Notes: generated from the letters alone by a model not told the origin. A stretch of DNA of 64,000 nt from Ryuthela nishihirai (GCA_038380435.1 JAWZYU010000013.1:67040446-67104445); one strand, 5' to 3'; positions 22,240 to 33,548 are shown, counted from the first letter of the stretch. Made by a program: numbers and translations.

Positions 22240-24070
22240 GACCTAAACAAATTTATGTAACTATAGGACATATTGCATTACTTGAATCTATTATATCATC
22301 TAGACAGACAATTAGAACGTTATAAATTTGCGAAAACGTTCTAAATAATTTTTTGACATCACATTTAAAAGCCAAATAGAACAGAGTAAAGAAACATAGA
22401 GAGAAATTAAAAGTCGCCATTTCAGTATCTAAATTTAAAAATAGCGCCGGATTATTATTTTTTTGGAGGGTGGGGGCTCCCTCCTTGCAAATGTCATTTT
22501 CAAGAAAATTGTTTTAAAAGAAATGCAAAAAGAGAGGGCTAAATGTATGCTTGAATGGCGCTCTGTTTCATTTTGTCTCGATCTTCCTCCTCCCCCCCAC
22601 CTTTATTTCTTTCTAGTTCAGGGTCTAAAAACAACTATGGATGGTGTACCAACAATTATTAAACACAACACCCTCACCTTTAATTTACTTCCAAATGAAA
22701 ATATAAATGTAGATTATTAGTTAATGAAACATAAAACTTCGATAAAATTCAATAAATGTCTGCATAACTTTTCTTTCCTTTTTTATTATTATTTTTAAAA
22801 ATGTTGTTCGACTGAACGTATTTAATGTTTTAATGTAGAAGCTTACCATTGGTTTTTTTCACTTCAGCTTTGTGGGTGTAAAATACATTATACGAGAAAT
22901 CTGTGAAGATGGCAAGAAAAAATAATTGAAAATTAATAATTAAAATATAATTAAAAAATGATTGTGAATAAAGTCATTAAAAAACTTCAATAACAGAAAA
23001 TAAATGTCCAATTAGCCAGCTGAAAAATAAAATGCGCTTTTAGTAGTAAACTACTGCATAAATAATGCATAAATAAATAAATTTTTACTCGTTTACCAAT
23101 TTATGTTAAAATATTTTTCTGATTTAAAGGATATTAAAAATAGGAACTTTTTATTAATTACAATACGAAATTCATAATTATTTCATAATTACATTATGAA
23201 AAAGGAATATGAGTTTGTAAACTTCTTCCATTAACTTTCCAAATAATTTTGAACGAAGTGATCTGTGGCCAGAATCATTTGAGAAATGCGCTTTAACGAC
23301 GTTCATATCATCTGAGAAATATTTTCGGCAAAGCGTGATGAAGATAGATCATGATGGATGTGACGAAAAATGCATTAAAAAGGAGGAAGGCCGTCAAGGA
23401 ATTTCATTATAGACATTATTCATTATGCTTCGGCTGCAGAATTGGCTATTTTGTATATTTTTATAACTGAAGCTAATAAATATTGTTTAATTCACATCAC
23501 TGTATATTTGCAAGATAGTTAACCACTATTACGCCGTTGAAGTATAAGGACCAAGAAATAATGAAGCAATGTCAATCGAAGTTGCGCCACGAATGTGACT
23601 GGTCTTATGTAATATTTCTGCAACTAATAAGCCGATTTCGTTATTCGTTTTGCGTTCAGTAGAAAAAGGATCTAGTTTACATGCGCACATTTTTGTTCTC
23701 GATATGGAAGGGGGGCGGGTATCTAAAAAAGCTGTTGCGTCTTCAGTTTGGATCATCGAATCGAAATATATCAAGGAAACGTGCCCTTTCATCGACCATG
23801 GGAGAATGAAAATTTCACTCTTTTGTGTGTTAAGCATTTTTTTTATCTCATCATAAAATCGCAACTTTTTTTTGTTTTTAAATGTACTTGAAACTTTTAA
23901 ATATTCATTGCAATGCAAATATGACAACGGATGAATTTAAAAACACGCTGCGGAATGGAAAAAAACCACACAGGTTTTGTTAATTCACGATATTACTAAT
24001 TGTTTTCTTGATAAGAAAACCAGAGGACGTTTCAATTAATATGGTTTTCGAATGTATTTATACATTAACA
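22240..24070. other. Mostly unassigned AT-rich stretch
   Basis: Holds a 132-codon open frame (23529-23927, minus) that I do not recognise, described separately. No other feature is supported. Confidence 0.4.
23529..23927 (-). CDS. Unrecognised open frame, 132 codons
   Basis: Longer than most chance frames here and not low-complexity. The C-terminal half contains SLIYFDSMIQTEDATAFLD and a cysteine pair (MCACKLD). I see no signal peptide, no membrane segment and no family motif. It could be an exon fragment, a piece of an unrecognised element, or chance. No splice context or promoter supports it. Confidence 0.2.
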   Translation of the reverse strand: MSYLHCNEYLKVSSTFKNKKKLRFYDEIKKMLNTQKSEIFILPWSMKGHVSLIYFDSMIQTEDATAFLDTRPPSISRTKMCACKLDPFSTERKTNNEIGLLVAEILHKTSHIRGATSIDIASLFLGPYTSTA

Positions 24071-24094
24071 CCCCAGATGGACAGACTATGAATG

Positions 24095-24240
24095 GTCAAA
24101 TTGGATGATCTACAACCGTCTACAATCGGTTGATCCAATGCCGATTCGTACAATAACGGTTCGTCCAATGGTACGATCCGTTCATTCGGACGGTTGTTCA
24201 TTCTCCGTTCATTTCATCCAGACAGATGGACGGACGGTAG
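24095..24240 (+). repeat. Short array of a ~16-nt motif (left)
   Basis: Units such as ccaatgccgattcgta, caataacggttcgt and ccaatggtacgatccg follow one another, preceded by ggtcaaattggat. The same units occur inverted at 25035-25195. Confidence 0.7.
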
Positions 24241-24421
24241 AACTTGTCAATAATGTTAGCAAGTTTTGTTTTAAAGAAAATGTGTTAAAAACGAATTGCA
24301 AATAATAATAATAATAAATTCTTAATTCTTAATAATACCCATAAAATATGACAATCAGGCCTAGATCTAGAAATAATTTAATCCGTTTTGTTTCTCAGCT
24401 TCAACACCGTATTATAACTTA

Positions 24422-24763
24422 ATGAAAAATCTGCGAAATATATTATTTCTAAATAGATATAAAGATCCCTCACTCTCAAGTGGAAAACGTTTAAACAGTG
24501 CATTTCGGCGAACGTTTTTTTCATGTATGCTCAAAGTTTGTTCTTTTAACAAAGAAAGAAAATATAATAATTCTTTCAATATGATCATTTCTCAGTTCAT
24601 TTCATCCATTAACTTGGAAGCTGATTACATTGCTGCGAAGTGCATTACTGAGATAAAAAAAAAACGGGAAGTAAATAAGAGCAATGAAGCCTTTGTATGT
24701 AATTTTGCCGTTGTCTTGAAAGTTTTATTAAACGGATTAAACGTCTTCGAAGTGGATTATTGA
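24422..24763 (+). CDS. Unrecognised open frame between the inverted arrays
   Basis: 113 codons with an ATG start, lying between the two arrays. It is rich in Lys, Asn, Phe and Ile as expected from AT-rich DNA, with no motif I recognise. If the arrays are element ends this frame would be internal to it. It may equally be chance. Confidence 0.15.
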   Translation: MKNLRNILFLNRYKDPSLSSGKRLNSAFRRTFFSCMLKVCSFNKERKYNNSFNMIISQFISSINLEADYIAAKCITEIKKKREVNKSNEAFVCNFAVVLKVLLNGLNVFEVDY

Positions 24764-25034
24764 AATAAAATCAGGGAAAATAAAGGACATTAGTAATTTC
24801 GGTAACTGTTAATGCAAACTTTTATTATTACACTCCTTTATATCCATCATATCTTATTCCCCTAAGTACAGCTGAAAAATTGCAATTAGAATTCTGTAAG
24901 GTAATTATGATGACAAAATAATGCAATGGTTTAAAATTATACTGTGATGGTAAGTTATAACTAATGATGAGTAATAATGCAATTGGCAATAGACGAATTG
25001 TCACCTTACATGAAAGGCTCCATTAGACAATCAG

Positions 25035-25195
25035 TTGTAGACGAGTAATCCAATTTGACCAATCAGGTGATTTTATGAATCAGTATTGGACGAAACGGTA
25101 TTAGGAGAATCGTACCATTGGACGAATCGGTATTGGACGAACCGTTATTGTATGAATCGGCATTGGACCAATCGGCATTAGACGAATCGTCCGGG
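25035..25195 (-). repeat. Array of a ~16-nt motif (right, inverted)
   Basis: Read on the minus strand, about eight units follow (ctaatgccgattggt, ccaatgccgattcata, caataacggttcgt, ccaataccgattcgt, ccaatggtacgattct and others), then ggtcaaattggatt. The inverted relation to 24095-24240 suggests subterminal repeats of one element about 1.1 kb long; its outer ends are not defined. Confidence 0.7.
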
Positions 25196-25196
25196 A

Positions 25197-25241
25197 TAAC
25201 TATACAATTGATCAGTTGAGACTGATCAATTGTATAGTTAT
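25197..25241. repeat. Perfect 19-bp hairpin
   Basis: aactatacaattgatcagt, loop of 4, actgatcaattgtatagtt, immediately beside the 16-nt motif array. Confidence 0.9.
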
Positions 25242-25588
25242 TTTGTTTACATGTGAATTCATGAATTTCCGAATGTTGAAAAAATGTGTTTCTTGTCCTA
25301 GAATTCATCTCTGATTGCAATCGTGGAATCATTAGATGCATCACATACACATTATAATTACCAATTCTGTGCCATGAATTGTCAACTTCAATGTAATGAT
25401 TCTCTCATCCAAAAACGTCCCATATGTAATATTTTTTCAACACTTTCCTGATAGAATGAGAAGTTCTGTCATTAATTTAATACTCTCCAGAAATGACAGC
25501 ACTGCCCAAAACTTTCTAATCCATTCCTTTCTTCTTAGTCTCTGGCAATACACTAGCTTCCCAGTTACATCCAACTAATCATTTAGAA

Positions 25589-25797
25589 CAGGGATGGGGG
25601 AAACTCCTGGCCATTTGCGACCGGCGAAATGATTTTTTTTGTGGCCCACCGATAAGTAAAGACTTAACAAAACACTCCAATTATTGTGTATTAGTAGGTT
25701 CAGAGAGAATTGACAAAGTTGAAGCCACGAAAAAATGCTTTAATAAGCAGGGCGAGCAATTTAGTGGATCGCAGAGAAAAAGGTTTCCCCACCAGTG
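25589..25797. mobile_element. 209-bp hAT MITE
   Basis: Ends cagggatgggggaaactcc and, inverted, cactggtggggaaaccttt are hAT-type terminal repeats. A perfect 8-bp target duplication ATTTAGAA lies at 25581-25588 and 25798-25805. Non-coding. It differs from the MITE at 197-551 in its termini. Confidence 0.85.
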
Positions 25798-26038
25798 ATT
25801 TAGAAAGGCGATTTTTCGCAACATACCCTGAGTATTGCAGCACCCAAAAAACATATTCTTTTTTTCTTTTGCCACTTCGTTGACGTAAATATTCAGCTAC
25901 TATCCAATTTGAGTCTTTAAGATAAAAAAAAAGATTTGATACGAGTGAGGAGTTGGTCCATTGCATCAACTCCCGGCTTCAAGAAGAGAGTTTTATCATA
26001 CTGTGGTCAATTCCACTCATGAGTTTAGCTTCAAGTGG

Positions 26039-26250
26039 CCGTACCGTGGCAGAGTGGTTAGTGCACCTGGCTACTGATCAGAGGGACCTGGGTTCGAGTC
26101 TAGGGTAAGGCATCGATGCTTCTTGCATTGTCTTTCTGCTGAGATCCTGTCATCCTCACAGACCTTATACTACGGCATATAAACTGACAAGCTCTTATGC
26201 GACATCTATGGCAAGCAGCTGCTTGAGGGAATATTTATTTTTTTAGTAGT
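26039..26250 (+). mobile_element. SINE-A copy 3
   Basis: Head ccgtggcagagtggttagtg with B-box-like gggttcgagtct, body tttctgctgagatcctg...ctacggcatataaactgac, then 3' end gcaagcagctgcttgaggga and a T-rich tail. This is the compact form (~210 bp) of the family. Confidence 0.85.
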
Positions 26251-26825
26251 GGCAAATTATCGACGGTATCGCTCTCAAGTAAAAGGAACAAGTATGCTAT
26301 TCTATCAAAGACAAGGTGGTGACATCATTAGATATTTTAATCTACCACGACCTTTTAGGACCATACAGTTTATATCTCCTTAAAAGCGGTTTTGTTTCTA
26401 TGGGGATTTTTTCCTTTCTACCAATGATTATTCTCTTTATAAAGCGTTCTGTTTCTTCCTCATCGTTCAGTTTCTTAGTAAAGATTTTTTTTACTTGTTA
26501 TTCCCTTTTCATATGTGGATTTCTTAACCTGCCATTTTTTTCTAGGAATTGTCTGTTCCAATTATATATAATTATATGTAATGCATTTGGTTAGAAAACG
26601 AATTTGAAATCTAACTTCTTTTAAAAGTTTAATGATGCCTACAAATGCTGGATTAAAGGTGGAGCGAAACTCCAGAATACCGGCTTGTTTTTTTTTACTT
26701 TCAAATATGTGCTCATTATTTTAATTTTTTATCCCAGCAATCGACGATTAAAAAAAAAAAACACAAATTTCATTACATTTTGTCGTTGCCTATAAACGAA
26801 GAAACGTAATAACAATAACAATAAT

Positions 26826-26872
26826 ATTTATTCATATCCATGTTAGTTATGTTAAAGTTTAAGCAAATGACC
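26826..26872 (-). repeat. Retroposon 3'-tail-like fragment
   Basis: ataatatttattcat...tgacccgcaaagc...ctgcagga resembles the insert at 30050-30153. On the minus strand it reads as a 3' end with an AATAAA-like signal. Assignment to a LINE tail is inferred. Confidence 0.35.
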
Positions 26873-26899
26873 CGCAAAGCATCTGGTTATCTGCAGGAG

Positions 26900-27975
26900 A
26901 GAAGAATAACAGCATTGCATGAAAATACATAGATATATTTTAAAATTATGTCATCGAATACTTAATTATGTAAAATTTAAATGGAAGCTCCAGTTTGGTG
27001 GTTCAATATTTCAATATTGATTTTTGTGCCTTGAAGATTCGCAGTCCTTCACCTCGCGGGGTTCCGGTTTAGAGCTTGGGCCATGTCCCTTATTTATAAC
27101 TTTGTCCAAGGCCTCCAATTACTTAACCTGCCTTGTATGCTATGTGTTTAAATTAAGGACTGAAAAATGGCAGAAAATTATATCGATTGTCCCATCTCAC
27201 CTCCACTACTACCTATGTAACAGAGAGCTAAGAGACACTGTTGAAAAGTCTTTAGGTTTATTGTATATACGTATGTTCACTAGATATGATTTCGATTTGA
27301 GTTTTTCTACACCACGCCCTCCAGAGTCCGAAGTATTAAGCCCGAGTCCTGCAGAGCATGATTTGGGAAAGCAAATTCTTTGACGCATCAATTATACAGA
27401 AATACATGTCGTTAATAATTTATTTAGCCTTTCATTATTGATTATAATCATTTTATGACAAAAGAGCAATGTTAATGGTATTTGGAATAAAGAATGGTAG
27501 GAATACTAATAGAAACTGAAAATTCTTGGGTAGTATCATTTTAAACGCAAAGAGTCAGTCATTTATTAAAGACAGAGAATACTCAAATAGTAATCAAAAG
27601 TCAAATGGTGCTTTTTTTAAATTACTGACTGAATAAAATGTTGAAATTTTAGTGCACAAAATATTTTTATGGTTTTACTTATTCTATGTATCGAAGTCAT
27701 ATTTGAAATTTAAATTATTCTTAATCCGAGCCTGCGGAGATCGAAGTCTTTGCTATTTTGTCGGGCTGAACCTGACCCTGAACGCAGCTCTAACGTGCAC
27801 ACAAAAAGTAACAAACAACTTTGAAATTACTTATACTGAACAGATATAACTGTTTATAGTGCTCTGCAAATGGAACAGGAACCTGTGAAGCAACATGGTG
27901 CATAAGACTACAGTAGTAATAGACAAGTACTTCACGTGGGAATACAGAACGGACGAGGCCATCGAGACATCACAA
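26900..27975. other. Unassigned stretch with one 119-codon open frame
   Basis: The open frame 27024-27383 (plus) contains a Pro/Ser/Glu-rich C-terminus and no family motif; the overlapping minus frame is equally unconvincing. No repeats recognised. Confidence 0.35.
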
Positions 27976-27984
27976 GCTCACACT

Positions 27985-28110
27985 CGGACACATAATACGT
28001 TTCTCAGTAGGTTGTGTGACCTCCACAATATTTATTACCGTTTCACATTTCCTGGGAATGTTTGCAATGAGCCTATCCACCTTAATTTGCTGAAGAGTGT
28101 TTGAATCCAG
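27985..28110 (-). pseudogene. Tc1-like transposase C-terminal relic
   Basis: On the minus strand the segment reads TLQQIKVDRLIANIPRKCE followed by TVI, closely following the C-terminal pattern of Tc1 transposases (helix with ...RLxxSxPRRCxAVIxAxGGxTxY). The glycine-rich end is altered. A 73-codon open frame further upstream on this strand (28230-28451) could belong to the same relic but carries no recognisable motif. Confidence 0.5.
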
Positions 28111-28617
28111 GTGCTTTAAAGACCTTTAGTAGCTTGGCCGAAGGTACCGAGATGTACAAGAGAAAACTTTGTTATTTAGTGGTTAGTCTATAATGGTATT
28201 CCTGAGTGCTCTCTTTGTATTCCTCCATTTTACAGAAGCACAGGTAATATTTTATAACAGCTGACAAGGAGGGCAGCTTCTACCCATCTGAATCTATCTA
28301 GAAGCATTTGAAACGCGAGCGTCATGCTGTCTTGTGGAAAATAATGTTTCTCCTTTCCTGAAGAGTATAAAACGATTCTGGCACTCCTTTCACGACACAC
28401 ATCACGGGCTGTGTGAGGTGCCCTCTGGATTTCTCTTACTCTCGCAGTCATTGCTTCTGTAGTGTGTCTACTGAATGCTGGGTAATATTCTCTGTTTGCT
28501 TGGGTCTCTTTTGCTACAAAACATGATCATATGTCTTAATGAATTACCATAACTTTAGTACCAGATTAAACACAATATAGAAACGGGACTCATGAATCAG
28601 CTGAAAAATTAAGTTTC

Positions 28618-28695
28618 GCCGTCAGTGGGACTCGAACCCATGTTTCCTGAATGCTTGCCAGATCTCTAACCACTAAACTACCGGTGGCTCTTTCA
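28618..28695 (-). repeat. tRNA-like sequence (minus), probably a SINE head
   Basis: The minus strand reads ccaccggtagtttagtggtt with an A-box-like region, and gggttcgagtcccactgac with a canonical B box. The 5' and 3' acceptor arms do not pair well, so this is more likely a tRNA-derived SINE head than a functional tRNA gene. It differs from SINE-A and SINE-B. Confidence 0.55.
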
Positions 28696-28947
28696 TTATC
28701 TAATTGTGACTATGAATCTTCGAATTTTTATTGCTAGAGGCGCCATCTGTTTAAGGGAACGGACAACCAAGTTCTTGTGCTACTCTGCTGTTGAATATTG
28801 CCCTGATATAACGCTGAGAGCGTAATTGACTATTTTTTTTCATCATACTAAGGCAACTTCGTTGTCCGCTTACCATCAAAGATGACATGTCGAGCGACAA
28901 AATCTGGATGATGTGCAGTCACAATTAGATAATGAAAACGTTAGCCA

Positions 28948-29250
28948 CTGGTTGTGTCGCTTTACCTCTGAGCGACACTTTTTTCCACACAATGGGCTAA
29001 ATAGCCAGGTCACAAGGACCTCGAAGGCTCAGAGAAGGTTGGGGATCAACTGGACAGCTGTTGGGAAAGAGATGGTAGCCTCCCGTCAAGGCCATCCAGT
29101 ATGTTTTTTTAACATCCACAGGGTATGGCTCTCCCGCACATGGTTTATATCTGATGGAGATATATTTTAAGGCTGGCCCAGGTGGGACTCGAACCTGGGA
29201 ACATCATATTAAGAGCCTGTTGCGCTATTTGACTGAGCTAGTTCCCGCCT
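28948..29250 (-). mobile_element. SINE-B copy (minus), internally deleted
   Basis: Starts with the family 3' end (gtgtcgctttacctctgagc, ttttttccacacaatgggct), continues through the body (agctgttgggaaagagatgg, cctcccgtcaaggccatcca), lacks about 100 bp, and ends in the tRNA-like head read as ggtgggactcgaacctggga...gactgagctagttcccg. Confidence 0.85.
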
Positions 29251-29805
29251 CTTATAGTGTTATATCTTATAACATTATTCGGAAAATTCGGAATTAAAAA
29301 AAGCAAATTATTTTTTCAGCTTATTTTCATCAAGCTGCTTATGAAAAAACTAATAGTAGGAAAGGATTAATTTGCAAATCATAAATTTTAGACGAAAAGT
29401 TGTTCAAAGATGCGTAATAGGGTGGGCCGAAAAAATTCAAAATTTTTTTTCAAGTCCTAATACCGTGGAAAAGTTGCGAATTGGGGAGACTAAAAAGGGG
29501 TTAAAAAAGAAATAAAAACGGTTTATATCTTCCGGTCGCGCATGTGCTCTAAATTTTGCCGAAATTTGGAAAAATTCACATTTTTACGATAATTTTTAAC
29601 ATTTTTAAATTAGCCTCTTCCCGAATGTAATAGCTCAAATTCTTATGTATTAGAACCACAGAAAATAATGTTTAAATATTATTTAAATCCATCAAAATCT
29701 TCCGGTCGCGCATTGCCTACAAATTTAATGAAATTTTGAAAAAAAAAATTACAAATAAAGGTAGATTACAGTTCAAGGAAAAAAAACACTAACGCATCAA
29801 GTGTT

Positions 29806-30047
29806 TTGCACGACGTTGGGTTAATTACCGATTCTGACGTCTCCCATGTTATAGACAAAAACAAAATAAGAAGAGGAAAACAAAATGTTAGGGCTGAATT
29901 GTGTAGTAAATCTGACGAATTTCCACTACAAGGCCTCTATTTGGACGGGAGGAAGGACGACGTGTTAGTGGTAGATCTAGCGCATTCGAAAAGGTTCCGT
30001 AGAGTAAAAAAGGAAGAGCATTACTCGCTAATTCAAGAACCTTTTTT
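29806..30047 (+). pseudogene. Transposase-like protein, N-terminal piece
   Basis: About 80 codons with IDKNKIRRGKQNVRAEL, then GLYLDGRKDDVL and KKEEHYSLIQEP. It begins just inside the left TIR with no ATG in frame, so the true start is lost or lies in another frame. The frame is interrupted after LIQEP by an insert at 30048-30153, after which the protein resumes in the same frame. The GRKD segment is a candidate conserved acidic site of the enzyme, by position only. Confidence 0.7.
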
Positions 30048-30153
30048 TTAGAATATAATTTTTATTCATAACAGTAAAGAATACAAATACATTTACACTT
30101 TGACCCGCAAGGCTAAATAGCTTTTGCAGGAAAATGAATAAATTATATTAAAC
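30048..30153 (-). mobile_element. ~105-bp insert in the transposase, LINE-tail-like
   Basis: Breaks the frame between LIQEP and YIGHVTP without changing phase. On the minus strand it resembles a retroposon 3' end (gcgggtcaaagtg...atgaataaaaattat). A related sequence is at 26826-26872. No clear target duplication, and a GT-AG intron reading is not supported because a stop precedes any usable donor. Confidence 0.4.
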
Positions 30154-30690
30154 ATAGGTTCAGTCTATATCGGCCATGTTACTCCAACTTCTGGAAGTTC
30201 TGAAGATATTGTCACTGTTATTATTTCTTATCTGTCTGGTCGTGGTATTTCTCTTGAAAAATTAGTTGTCATAGGATGTGATGGCACTGCTGTTAATACA
30301 GGTTGGAAAAACGGTCTGATTCGCCGATTCGAAATACATTTGGGGAAACCGTTACAATGGGCAGTTTGCCTTCTCCATTTCAATGAACTGCCATTCCGGC
30401 ATCTGTTTCAATACCTAGACGGTAAATCAACGGGTCCGAAATCTTTGAGAGGGCCAATCGGTGAAAAGCTAAGTGGCTGCGAAAAACGTCTAGTGATTGG
30501 TTTCAAGAGTATTGGCTGTCAGATCCCCACAATAGACAGAAGTATACTAAGTAAGGATCAGCAATATCTACTCGATATTTCCATGGCAATAAAGTCGGGA
30601 AACTGTAAAGAGGATTTGGCTGTACGAGATCCTGGTCCCTTGTCACACTCGAGGTGGTTGACAACAGCAAATCGAACTCTCAGATTGTAA
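30154..30690 (+). pseudogene. Transposase-like protein, central piece
   Basis: Contains YIGHVTPTSGSSEDIV, then VVIGCDGTAVNTG (a DG motif typical of an RNase-H-like catalytic Asp), PLQWAVCLLHFNELPFRHLF (a C-x2-H / H-x-F cluster comparable in position to the CxxH of hAT-like transposases), LDGKSTGPKSL, and DPGPLSHSRWLTTANR. A ~37-bp tandem duplication near 30690-30745 (gaaagtaccacacctgaac / gaaagtcccacacctgaac) introduces stops and shifts the frame before the C-terminal piece. Confidence 0.75.
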
Positions 30691-30769
30691 GAAAGTACCA
30701 CACCTGAACACCTGAATTTTAAGTGAAGAAAGTCCCACACCTGAACTTCAAGAACTAGTTGTATTTATT

Positions 30770-31501
30770 TTGAAGTCATACATGCCAATGTGGTTTAGTA
30801 TTAAAACAAGTAAATTCTTTACAGAGGGACCAAAACTTGTGTACCAATCAATACAATCTTCAAGGTACCTGCCTGAAGATTTACGTAATATTGTCGACCC
30901 TATGATCGAACGAAATAGCTTTTTCGCTCATCCAGAACATTTAATGTTAGCCATGACACAAGATAGTACAAAACACATAAGAGAGCTCGGACTTCGAAGA
31001 ATTCTAAAGGCGAGACAGTTAGATCAAAAGAGAACAACTATCAGAACATTCATGCCGCCAAAACTCAATTTCAAGGCTCAAGACTACTCGGAAATAATTA
31101 ACTGGATGGACTGTGATTTATCTTCTTCCCCATTATTAAAAGATATCAGTGACGATGAGATTAAATCACATATTCAAAGTGACTCAGTCCCTAATTGGGA
31201 TATAACATTCAAGACATTCCCAGTTCACACACAAGCAGTTGAACGATGTGTGAAACTCGTGACAGAAGCCTCAGGAAAAGTTTGCGGAGCTGAGTCTAGG
31301 GATGGTTTTATCAGAACGACTCTGCTGTCAAGGTCAATCATGTGCCTAACTTCGCCCATAAATCAGATTTCAAAGTACCTTCAGCTAAGAATGAGTGAAA
31401 ACGGAGATGTTCAATTGTTCAACATGAGTTTCTTGGACTTACGACTCTTCATACAAAAACTTAGTTTTTTCAATAAAATATCTGTTTATAAATATTACTA
31501 A
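30770..31501 (+). pseudogene. Transposase-like protein, C-terminal piece
   Basis: An open 243-codon frame: SYMPMWFSIKT, then YLPEDLRNIVDPMIERNSFFAHPEHLML, HIRELGLRRILKAR, and near residue 160-175 PVHTQAVERCVKLVTEAS. The E within VERC is a candidate last catalytic residue by analogy with RNase-H-fold transposases. The final ~25 residues look less conserved. A polyadenylation-like caataaag follows at about 31542. The whole protein would be roughly 550-600 residues. Function as transposase is inferred from the flanking TIRs and repetitive occurrence, not from a named domain. Confidence 0.75.
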
Positions 31502-31949
31502 TGATCTAAAATAATTTGTTTTTAAACATTTAAACTTGATTCAATAAAGAACAAATATAAAGAACATGCAAGTTGTTAGTGTATTTTTTCCTTGAACTGT
31601 GATCTACCTTTATTTGTAATTTTTTTTCAAAATTTCATTAACTTTGAAAGCAATGCGCGACCGGAAGATTTTGATGGATTTAAATAATATTTAAACATTA
31701 TTTTCTGTGGTTCTAATACATAAGAACCTGAGCTATTACATTCAGGAAGAGGCTAATTTAAAAATGTTAAAAATTATCGTAAAACTGTGAATTTTTCCAA
31801 ATTTCGGCAACATTTAGAGCACATGCGCGACCGGAAGATATAAACCGCTTTTATTTCTTTTTTAACCCCTTTTTAGTCTCCCCAATTCGCAACTTTTCCA
31901 CGGTATTACGACTTGAAAAACATTTTTTGAATTTTTTCGGCCCATCCTA

Positions 31950-33540
31950 ATGCTTAACGATTTTTGTAGCGATTGAAAAGCAAGGGAAATTATTATTTAA
32001 ATATTATGCATGTTTTACATTATGCAACGAAAAATAATCAAGCATCTCTCTAGAATTCGTTCCTTATGATATTTCTCACATGATTGTTCCTCTGTTGAAG
32101 AGATTAAAAAGATTCATATAGTGAAGATTTACATTTTATCAGACTGAATGAAATTTGAAATCATCCGTAGAAAATAGTGTTAGAAACTGATCTTTCGAAC
32201 AGAGGAAATATTTTTTAAAAACAGCGCTGTTAGTAGACGATAATACATTTTGAAAATACCTTAGTTCTATCCCAATGAATTATATGCAAAGTTTTTTGCG
32301 ATTACTTTTAATATTTGTATGTAATAATTAGAATTACCAGGGATTCTTAGCTTTACTTGTATTTAGTACTCTTCCTTGTTCTTACCTTGTTTCTAGGCCA
32401 CTGCAAAAAAGCGAAAATATATACCCACTGCGACACACTGTTGCTGATTTTTAGGAAAATCGTTCTGCTCCTCTTTCGAGCGACAAAATCGAAAAAACAT
32501 TTCTAAATGTCCCGCTAAGTGGGACTCACTAAACAATGTCTCGCTAAGTGGGTTATTGATGAATATTCGTCTTTTCCAGAAGAAAGAAATTTTATTGGAA
32601 AGTGTAAAATTTTGTACAAATGAATCAGCTTTTTTGTGTTGGTGACTTCCAATCGGTTTTTCTAATCATATTCGAGTTCTGTTCCATGAAATGTTTCTTT
32701 CAATTTTTATACGTTTTTCATTCGAAACAGGAGGGGTTAAGGGGGAAACTAGAAATATGCAAAAAAAAGTTATTTCTTTTGCTTTTCTGTTGCAGGAAAC
32801 GGTAATGGAATTATTAATTAAAGAATAAAACGGAGGAAAACTCTGGAAACAGAATTAATTAAATTGCGTTAAAGAAACTGAAAAGAGCAGGATTCACCGG
32901 TGTTTTAGCAGTATAATAGGGCAGCAAAAATATTCAAAGTTAATTAAGAATTCAATTTCTCGATTATCTCGATTTTATTTTTAATTCCGTTAACTCATTA
33001 CATTTAGACAAATGTTCACTGTATTAAAGGATCAGGTAGTTTTATAATGATGATGATTTAGTCTTTCAAATAAACTATTCATGATATTTAAATATAGTTT
33101 TTGCAAAAGTGAAGATTTTTTGTGATAAATATTTTGCCATTATGTGTTAGTTTAGTTAGTCTTTATTATTTTCAGCTGAAAGAAAAAACGATTACCTAAA
33201 TGAAAATGCAACCTTTCCAAACGATATTTAAACACACAACTATTTGCTGTCTTAGTGTCGCAACCAGTAAAAATGAGAGGCAACGTAATTTTCGGTATTT
33301 CTGCTAGAGGGTCTCCCCTATCCCAACTCTAGTGACAAAAAGGAAAAAAAAAATAGAAAAATGTTTCTCTACTTTAGACATTTCAAACCTGCTTCTCTAT
33401 TTCCACAGTTTTGCACATGCCCTTCTGCATAAAGTAAGATTGTTTTGGTTTCCTCCTGGCTTGAATTTGTTTAATCCTATGGCAGTGATGTCATAGATAA
33501 TGCAATCGTGCCAGAATTCTAGGACTACAAAATTTTGAAG
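31950..33540. other. Unassigned AT-rich stretch
   Basis: No coding relic or repeat recognised. A small near-duplicate motif (cgctaagtgggactcac / cgctaagtgggttatt) at about 32512-32552 is the only local repetition noticed. Confidence 0.45.
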
Positions 33541-33548
33541 GCTTACTC

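Larger units (their letters stand above)
29419..31948 (+). mobile_element. DNA transposon with 375-bp TIRs, superfamily not assigned
   Basis: Terminal inverted repeats occupy 29419-29793 and 31575-31948 and align almost base for base; the outer end reads agg[g/a]tgggccgaaaaaattc. Each TIR contains the motif cttccggtcgcgca twice. A possible 3-bp duplication AAT (29416-29418 and 31949-31951) flanks it, but the exact cut is ambiguous. The interior holds a broken transposase-like gene in three pieces. The conserved ends suggest moderately recent activity. I recognise homologues of the protein as repetitive uncharacterised proteins in arthropods but cannot name the superfamily with confidence. Confidence 0.85.

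Noticed and set aside
28618..28695. Possible functional tRNA gene on the minus strand
   Set aside because: The B box is good but acceptor-arm pairing is poor and similar tRNA-like heads here belong to SINEs.
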